From: JBEKHT01 sp049516595 | GTDB lineage: Bacteria > Chloroflexota > Anaerolineae > Anaerolineales > RBG-16-64-43 | NCBI GenBank assembly: GCA_049516595.1 | Contig: JBEKSY010000004.1 | Location: 78,495-142,494 of the forward strand | Reading direction: 5' to 3' | DNA: 64,000 nt | In this document: positions 59,278-64,000 of the stretch, piece after piece | Position numbering within the stretch: position 1 is the first letter of the stretch | How the letters are laid out: every line of letters starts with the position of its first letter | Notes under the pieces: generated by a model | The model's input: only the letters and a program-made list of their open reading frames with translations | Told to the model about the DNA's origin: nothing | Databases searched by the model: none | Position numbers and translations under genes: made by a program

Positions 59278-59355
59278 CTTCTGTTTGGACCGCCCAATGG
59301 AACACACGGAACGCCTAACACCAACTTGTTCGATTGCCTGAAGGAGGCAAACAGA

Positions 59356-59568
59356 ATGTCCGAGCGTGTCATTGGAACGGTCAAGTGGTTCAACGGCGGA
59401 AAGGGCTACGGCTTCATTTCCCGCGAGGGCGGGGAAGACGTATTCGTCCACTACTCCGCGATTCAGGGGGATGGCTATCGCAACCTCGAAGAGGGCCAAA
59501 CGGTTGAGTTCTCTATCGAGAAGGGCCCCAAAGGTCTGCAGGCCAGCAACGTCATCGTCAAGAGCTAA
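59356..59568 (+). CDS. csp: Cold-shock domain protein
   Basis: The 70-aa OB-fold protein is a complete cold-shock protein that binds single-stranded RNA/DNA. RNP1 is NGGKGYGFISREGG, RNP2 is DVFVHYSAI; TVKWFN opens the fold. ATG 59356 follows GAAGGAGGCAAACAGA. It has a long structured leader and ends at a strong terminator, so it is monocistronic. Confidence 0.96.
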   Translation: MSERVIGTVKWFNGGKGYGFISREGGEDVFVHYSAIQGDGYRNLEEGQTVEFSIEKGPKGLQASNVIVKS

Positions 59569-59591
59569 CTAACCTTCCGCACCGAACGAAC

Positions 59592-59627
59592 GGCCCTGAC
59601 GCGAGTGGCGTCGGGGCCTTTCTTTTT
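59592..59627 (+). terminator. Intrinsic terminator of csp
   Basis: GGCCCTGACGC (59592-59602) pairs with GCGTCGGGGCC (59608-59618), loop GAGTG, one G-T pair, followed by TTTCTTTTT. Confidence 0.93.
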
Positions 59628-59674
59628 GTTCAGGACGCCTGCGGACCCGCTCCCGGGCGCTGGCCGGGAACCCC

Positions 59675-59878
59675 TCAGAACTTGCGAGACCGGGCCTTGG
59701 GCCAGCGCTCGATCAGGACCTTCTTGTGGGTGAAGAATTCAACCGCATCCCTGGCCTGCCCGTGCAGGTCCCCGAAAAAGCTGTCCTTCCACCCGCTGCA
59801 GGGAAAGAAGGCCATGGGCCCGGCGACGCCGATGTTGATGCCCACATTGCCAGGTTGGATCTCGTACCGGAATCTGCG
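59675..59878 (-). pseudogene. Methylmalonate-semialdehyde dehydrogenase (mmsA), C-terminal remnant
   Basis: The last about 67 codons of an MmsA-type aldehyde dehydrogenase are present: RYEIQPGNVGINIGVAGPMA, FFPCSGWKDSFFGDLHGQA, RDAVEFFTHKKVLIERWP and a stop at 59675. The preceding about 430 residues are absent; upstream sequence belongs to the hemerythrin gene. No start exists. It is a deletion remnant. Confidence 0.85.
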
Positions 59879-59900
59879 CGCTGCGGGTCCCACTGACCCC

Positions 59901-60455
59901 TTAAGCCTCAGCCTCCTTCTCCAGCTTCTTGGCGAGGTGAAGGTAGTTCTCGTGCTCGCCCTCGCCCGCTTTTTCTTGCTCCACTCGCTCGAATGCTTCG
60001 ACCAATTGCTCCTGCTTCGTCTCCGGGAAAAGCCGGTCCACCATCGGAAACAGATGGTCATCTTCCCTGCTGATGTGCATCCGCAATAAAGCAACATAGG
60101 CCAGGGCATTCCGGACGACCTCGGCCTTCGCGGCTGGCACCCCTGCCTCCAGCGTCTCTGCCGCCGCCCGCATCGCAGCCGTCAGACGCCTGCCCTCCTC
60201 GTGTTGGGCAAGCATGGCGCCAATCGGGCCTCCTTCTTTCCGAACCCCGGCGGCCTCCATCGCAGGGAACAATACCCCTTCCTCCTTGGCGTGGTGACAA
60301 CCATCCGCGAAACCCTTGATGAAATCCGCAGCTTCGACAAAGAACTTCGGCGGGATGGACTCCCCTTTTTCGAGACGGCGAGCTCCAGCTTCAAGGCTGG
60401 CCAGCACGCCCTCAATCTGCCGATGCTCCTGCATCAGGATACTGCTGGCTTGCAT
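59901..60455 (-). CDS. Hemerythrin-like HHE-domain protein
   Basis: The 184-aa protein starts at ATG 60455 behind GGAGGGAGGTGCGCA. HHE-domain metal ligands are in ILMQEHRQIE, DGCHHAKEEGVLFPAME, MLAQHEEGRR and MHISREDDHLFPM, matching the diiron-binding four-helix bundle. Such proteins bind O2 or NO or act in iron/redox stress responses. The C-terminal helix is charged (EKAGEGEHENYLHLAKKLE). It is monocistronic. Confidence 0.92.
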   Translation of the reverse strand: MQASSILMQEHRQIEGVLASLEAGARRLEKGESIPPKFFVEAADFIKGFADGCHHAKEEGVLFPAMEAAGVRKEGGPIGAMLAQHEEGRRLTAAMRAAAETLEAGVPAAKAEVVRNALAYVALLRMHISREDDHLFPMVDRLFPETKQEQLVEAFERVEQEKAGEGEHENYLHLAKKLEKEAEA

Positions 60456-60796
60456 TGCGCACCTCCCTCCACAACCCATGATGGGGACCCAAGACCGGTC
60501 CTCCCGCTCATGATTCTCCGTCCCGCCTGACCAAGCGACACCCCACCAGGCAGGACAAGGAACGATCCGGGTTTAGATCCAGCGCAGGGAACTGTGCCCG
60601 AGGTCGCAGGCGATTGGCGGAGTCGTGATCCGGAACGGCAGGCATACCCGCGCTCCGCCGGATCGGCTCTGTGCCGTTCGACCCCCTCCCCGCTCTCAGA
60701 CGGATCGCCTTCACAGACTTCGAAGGGCGGGGAACCCCGCCCTTCACTGGGCGTGGCCGAAGAGCCCTCTACCGAATGTGGTTTGCCTGGGCGGGG
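60456..60796. other. Gap with one palindrome
   Basis: No gene is supported in these 340 bp; the palindrome at 60722-60745 is listed separately. Confidence 0.4.
60722..60745. repeat. Perfect 11-bp inverted repeat with 2-nt centre
   Basis: GAAGGGCGGGG (60722-60732) and CCCCGCCCTTC (60735-60745). It lies about 50 bp past the stop of the efflux operon (minus strand). No T-run is present, so it is not a classical terminator. Confidence 0.7.
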
Positions 60797-61963
60797 CTAT
60801 TGTCCAGTCCCGAAGTTCACGTCCACGCTCATGCCCGCGCGCAGCGCATCCGGTTGGGTGTCCAGATCGATGGTCGCTTTGTACACGACATCACCGCCCA
60901 GAGTACTCGCAAGCGGCGAGATCGCGCTGACCCGCCCGGTCACATACTGATTGAGGTCTTTGAGCACGACCGTGACGGTCTGCCCGATCCTAACCTGAGG
61001 AACCTCTCGCTCGCTTAAATCCGTGGTCTCCACGTGAAGCCGAGACACGTCGGTCAGGCCGATGAGGATCTCGCCCGGCGCGGCATTCTCTCCTACGACC
61101 ACGTTCACCGCCGTGACCGTTCCAGAAAACGGCGCAATCAGGCGGGTGGCGGCGACTTGGTCTTGCGCTGCCGCGAGTTGCCTTCTGGCGTTTCCCAACT
61201 CGGTCAACTGGGCCCCGGTCGCGCCCAGAGGGACCTCCCCCCCACTGACAGCGGACAGGTAGTCCTGCGCCTCGGCGAGGTTCGCCTTGGCAACCTCATA
61301 CTGGCCTGTGATGATGTCGACGGTAGATTGTGAGGCCCCTAGGCCGGAGGACTGCTTGGCCAGGTAGTCAGACTCTGCTTTCTGCTCTGTCTGCAGGGCG
61401 TGGATATAGTCGAGATATGCCAGCTGGACCTGGACCAAGCCGGATACCCCGGGATCGTGGTGGCTCGCGACGTATTGATAGCGAGCGGTCGCTTTCGCCA
61501 GCGAATCCTGGGCGTCAAGCAAAGCCCCTTTTTGATAGTTGACAACCACATTGTTATAGTTGGTCTGAGCGTCGTCAAAAGCCTTCCTGGCCTGGGCGAC
61601 GGCCAGCTGGGCGTTGGCGATCGCCCCGGGGGAGGTCAGCTCGGCCAGATTGCGCTGGGCCTGGTCGAGTTCTCGTTGGGAGGCAGCGGGATCGAGTTCC
61701 ACCAGCACCTGTCCTGCCTCGACCTGCTCCCCCAATGCCGCCGGGACGTCGGTCACTCGCCCTCCTACAGTGAACGCCAGCTGAGCCTCCCGCGCCGCGA
61801 CAACGATGCCCGAGGCGGTCGCCCCCCCGGTCCCAGGTGCGAGCGAAGCGACCGGCGTGGACAGGACCAAGGTCGGCACGGCCGGAGCGGAGGATCCGCC
61901 GATACCCCCGCAGCCCGCCAGGGCCAGGGCCAAAACCAGCGACAACGAGAGCTTCGATCTCAT
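60797..61963 (-). CDS. Efflux periplasmic adaptor lipoprotein (MacA/HlyD-like)
   Basis: The 388-aa lipoprotein has lipobox LALAGC, a linker, a split biotinyl-lipoyl domain (GGRVTDVPAALGEQVEAGQV near residue 68 and LIAPFSGTVTAVNVVVGENA near 270), a long alpha-hairpin between them (about 100-265, Ala/Gln-rich) and a beta-barrel with VRIGQTVTVVLKDLNQYVTG. It links an inner-membrane ABC transporter to the outside. It follows the ATPase by 9 bp in a minus-strand operon of the MacB type. There is no outer-membrane TolC-like gene nearby, consistent with a monoderm-like envelope. Confidence 0.9.
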   Translation of the reverse strand: MRSKLSLSLVLALALAGCGGIGGSSAPAVPTLVLSTPVASLAPGTGGATASGIVVAAREAQLAFTVGGRVTDVPAALGEQVEAGQVLVELDPAASQRELDQAQRNLAELTSPGAIANAQLAVAQARKAFDDAQTNYNNVVVNYQKGALLDAQDSLAKATARYQYVASHHDPGVSGLVQVQLAYLDYIHALQTEQKAESDYLAKQSSGLGASQSTVDIITGQYEVAKANLAEAQDYLSAVSGGEVPLGATGAQLTELGNARRQLAAAQDQVAATRLIAPFSGTVTAVNVVVGENAAPGEILIGLTDVSRLHVETTDLSEREVPQVRIGQTVTVVLKDLNQYVTGRVSAISPLASTLGGDVVYKATIDLDTQPDALRAGMSVDVNFGTGQ

Positions 61964-61972
61964 TTCCCGCTC

Positions 61973-62668
61973 CTAGTTTTTCTTCTCGCCGGAGCCGTTC
62001 TCCGCAACCAGGCCGTCGCGCAGCGTGATAACCCGCCGGGCGTAGCGGATAACCCGGGGGTCATGGGTGGCGAAAATGAAGGTGACCCCGGTCTCCTTGT
62101 TGAGGCGCGTCATGGTTTCCATGACTTGTTCGCCGTTAGCCGTGTCGAGATTGGCCGTCGGCTCATCCGCCATGATGAGGGACGGCCTGGATGCCAGAGC
62201 CCGGGCGACTGCCACGCGCTGTTGCTGCCCTCCGCTCAACTGGTCGGGGCGATGATCGGCGCGGTCCATCATTCCTACCGCCTGAAGCAGTTGGCAGACG
62301 CGCTCGCGGCGCTCCGAGGCCCCCTTGCCGATCAGCAGCAGCGGCATTTCGACGTTCTCATAGGCCGTCAGGGTGGGAATCAGGGCGAAGAACTGAAATA
62401 CGAAGCCGAGGGTTCCCTTGCGCAGGTCGGCCCGCTGGTTTCGGTTCAGATGCGTGACTTCTCTGCCGTTGATGAAGACTTTTCCCTGGGTGGGAAGGTC
62501 CAGGCAGCCCAGCAATTGGAGAAGGGTGGTCTTGCCAGAGCCCGAAGGCCCGACCAGGGCTGTGAACTCACCGCTTTCGAAACGGAGGCTGACCCCCCGC
62601 AGGGCCTGGGTTTCGACTTCTCCAACCCTGAAGACGCGCGTGACGTTCTCGACTCTCGCGACTTCCAT
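61973..62668 (-). CDS. MacB/LolD-type ABC transporter ATP-binding protein
   Basis: The 231-aa ATPase has Walker A VGPSGSGKTTLLQLLG, the signature QLSGGQQQRVAVARALASR, Walker B SLIMADEPTANLD and switch His FATHDPRVI. The short N-terminus ENVTRVFRVGEVETQALRGV is typical of MacB/LolD mechanotransmission transporters. It lies 13 bp after the permease gene and 9 bp before the adaptor gene. Confidence 0.93.
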   Translation of the reverse strand: MEVARVENVTRVFRVGEVETQALRGVSLRFESGEFTALVGPSGSGKTTLLQLLGCLDLPTQGKVFINGREVTHLNRNQRADLRKGTLGFVFQFFALIPTLTAYENVEMPLLLIGKGASERRERVCQLLQAVGMMDRADHRPDQLSGGQQQRVAVARALASRPSLIMADEPTANLDTANGEQVMETMTRLNKETGVTFIFATHDPRVIRYARRVITLRDGLVAENGSGEKKN

Positions 62669-62681
62669 AGAGGTCTCCTAG

Positions 62682-63896
62682 CTATTCTGCGTGCAATGCT
62701 TCCACCGGCTCCAGACGCGCGGCCACAAGGGCGGGATACAGGGAAGCGATCAGCGTCACGACGAGGGCGACCAGGGTGAGGTAAACTGCGTCTCCGGCCG
62801 TCAGCAGCGCATAGATCCTGTCCCCGAGAAGGAAGCCGGTCGTTCCAATATTGCCGATGTAGAAACCCACCTTTTCGAAGTAAAGGCACACGAACCATCC
62901 CAGGACCAGTCCGAAAAGAATGCCGCCCAGGGCCAACAGGCTTGCTTCCGCGAGAAAGAGGGCCATGATCCGCCGCCCCTTCATTCCGATGGCGGCCAGA
63001 ATGCCGATCTCGCGGGTTCGCTCGAACACGGCCATGATCAGGGTGTTCACCACAACCGTCGCGGTGATCGCCAGGACGATCAGATAGATGATGACCATGT
63101 AGGCATTGGCCAATTGCTCGGTTTGCAGGATGAGCTCGTTCATCGTTTGCCAAGTCTGCACCTGGTACCCCGGAGCTTGGAAGGCCGCCGCAACGGCCTG
63201 CGCTTGGTCCCGGTCCTTCAGCAAGATGAAGATCGTGCTGGCGTGATTCTGGGTTTGGGTAAAGGCCTGCGCCTTCGCGAGCGGCATCAGCAGCGTGCTC
63301 TCATCATAGGTCGGCGTATGGGTCGAGAAAATGCCCCGAACGACGAAGGCCTGCTGGTTGATGTCTCCGTTGGAGGTGTTCGCGGAGAGATTCACGGGGT
63401 CCCCGACGTGGAGCCCGAACCGATTGGCGAGCGGTTGGCCGATGAGGATGCCCTCCGTATCGCTCGCCGTCAGAAAGGTTCCCGCCACCATCCCCTCCGC
63501 AAAAGGAGCATTTGCTGGCGATCCCGGGTCGATTCCGATCAGCTGGACGCCGGTGGACTGGTTCCCGGTCGCGAGGATTCCGGCTGCAAACAGTCGCGGC
63601 GTGGCCACGCTCACCTCAGGCAGGGTCTTGACCTGGGCCGCCAACGCTTCGGGATTGGCCACCAGATCCTCCCACTTCAGGCTACTTTTCGCCTCAACAT
63701 ACGAGGCGGCCCGGATTTGCAGTTCCCCGGTCACCAAGTTGATGGAGGATTGGATTGAGCCCTGGATTTCCCCCCGTAGGACGGCCGCGATCAACAGAAG
63801 AAGCGCCAATCCCAAGGAGACCGCCAGGGCCGAGAGAACCGACCGGCGGCGGTTGCGGTTCAGATTGCGATAGGCCATACGGTAGAGTTGCAACAT
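62682..63896 (-). CDS. FtsX/MacB-type ABC transporter permease
   Basis: The 404-aa permease starts at ATG 63896 behind AGGAGGAAGTCAGACCGGA. It has an N-terminal helix (MAYRNLNRNRRRSVLSALAV), a large MacB-like extracytoplasmic domain (about 45-265) and three C-terminal helices with FERTREIGILAAIGMKGRRI and TLIASLYPALVAARLEPVEA, the FtsX family hallmark. It is followed by the ATPase and adaptor genes and preceded by another FtsX permease (63925-64000). Confidence 0.92.
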   Translation of the reverse strand: MLQLYRMAYRNLNRNRRRSVLSALAVSLGLALLLLIAAVLRGEIQGSIQSSINLVTGELQIRAASYVEAKSSLKWEDLVANPEALAAQVKTLPEVSVATPRLFAAGILATGNQSTGVQLIGIDPGSPANAPFAEGMVAGTFLTASDTEGILIGQPLANRFGLHVGDPVNLSANTSNGDINQQAFVVRGIFSTHTPTYDESTLLMPLAKAQAFTQTQNHASTIFILLKDRDQAQAVAAAFQAPGYQVQTWQTMNELILQTEQLANAYMVIIYLIVLAITATVVVNTLIMAVFERTREIGILAAIGMKGRRIMALFLAEASLLALGGILFGLVLGWFVCLYFEKVGFYIGNIGTTGFLLGDRIYALLTAGDAVYLTLVALVVTLIASLYPALVAARLEPVEALHAE

Positions 63897-63924
63897 TCCG
63901 GTCTGACTTCCTCCTGATCTTCGC

Positions 63925-64000
63925 CTACACGTAGTGCAACGCGGCCGCGGGCTCGCGCCGCGAGGCCTCACGCGCCGGGTAGAAGGAGGCCAAGATCGCC
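63925..64000 (-). CDS. FtsX-type ABC permease, C-terminal end (partial)
   Basis: The last 25 codons before the stop at 63925 read AILASFYPAREASRREPAAA then LHYV, the end of a MacB/FtsX permease (SxYPAxxAxxxxPxxAL). It is the gene preceding the complete permease, so the operon has two different permeases. The rest lies beyond the window. Confidence 0.85.
   Translation of the reverse strand, partial: AILASFYPAREASRREPAAALHYV

Noticed and set aside
1..64000. CRISPR arrays, insertion sequences, prophage or integron structures
   Set aside because: No regularly spaced repeats, transposase, integrase or phage motifs were found on reading both strands.

Overview
This 64 kb window looks like a GC-rich (about 60-65%) bacterial chromosome, most likely a Chloroflexota (Anaerolineae-like) genome, possibly from a draft or metagenome assembly. 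The lineage is inferred. The clues are lipoproteins with long Thr/Pro/Ser-rich linkers after the lipobox, a LeuRS with the PSGDGLSVGH form of the HIGH motif, a T-box-controlled leuS, TrmFO, ferredoxin-linked 2-oxoacid oxidoreductases and several LLM-class flavin/F420 oxidoreductases. There are no transposases, phage genes, rRNAs or CRISPR arrays. Coding density is low, and many gaps hold decayed gene fragments. Layout, 0-12 kb: a minus-strand VorB/KorA-type 2-oxoacid:ferredoxin oxidoreductase operon with a bacterioferritin gene inserted between its beta and gamma genes; RNase D; a frameshifted metallo-beta-lactamase pseudogene; tRNA-Ser(CGA); a CHPC thioredoxin; a GAF-GAF histidine kinase with a receiver whose phosphorylation-site Asp residues are all Glu; leuS with a complete T-box leader; two tRNA-Ala genes, each with its own promoter. 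12-19 kb: an unrecognised 471-aa protein; two LLM oxidoreductases flanking a DsbA/FrnE-like gene whose first redox cysteine is encoded by in-frame UGA followed by a SECIS-like hairpin (probable selenoprotein); trmFO. 19-30 kb: YhfC-type membrane protease, an ABC exporter with an Ig/zinc-ribbon membrane protein, thioesterase, GNAT, LUD protein, a cobalamin riboswitch driving a BtuF-like lipoprotein, and mutM. 30-45 kb: aldo/keto reductase, a MarR-DoxX pair behind a consensus leaderless promoter, a second DoxX, glnA, a tandem hot-dog thioesterase, a lower-GC polysaccharide-deacetylase lipoprotein, YibE/F and a URO-D-type protein. 45-54 kb: a methyltransferase, several gene remnants (PLD-like, PD40 propeller, histidine-kinase ATPase domain), a CoA-binding protein, a PNPOx-like protein, the PPDK regulatory protein and a fusion of a catalytically incomplete site-2-protease domain to PDZ and Lon protease domains. 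54-58 kb: a zinc/manganese-type ABC importer operon (binding lipoprotein, ATPase, two permeases, Fur-family repressor) behind a TTGACA-N17-TAGACT promoter that overlaps a 23-bp Fur-type palindrome. 58-64 kb: a small membrane protein, a cold-shock protein with a long structured leader, an mmsA remnant, a hemerythrin-like protein and a MacAB-like ABC efflux operon running off the end. Working links inferred: the Fur-family protein probably represses its own metal-import operon; LeuRS is probably induced by uncharged tRNA-Leu; the BtuF gene is probably shut off by cobalamin; MarR probably controls itself and the adjacent DoxX gene. Translation starts are mixed: many genes have strong Shine-Dalgarno sites, while at least three start about 7 nt after a -10 box and are probably leaderless.
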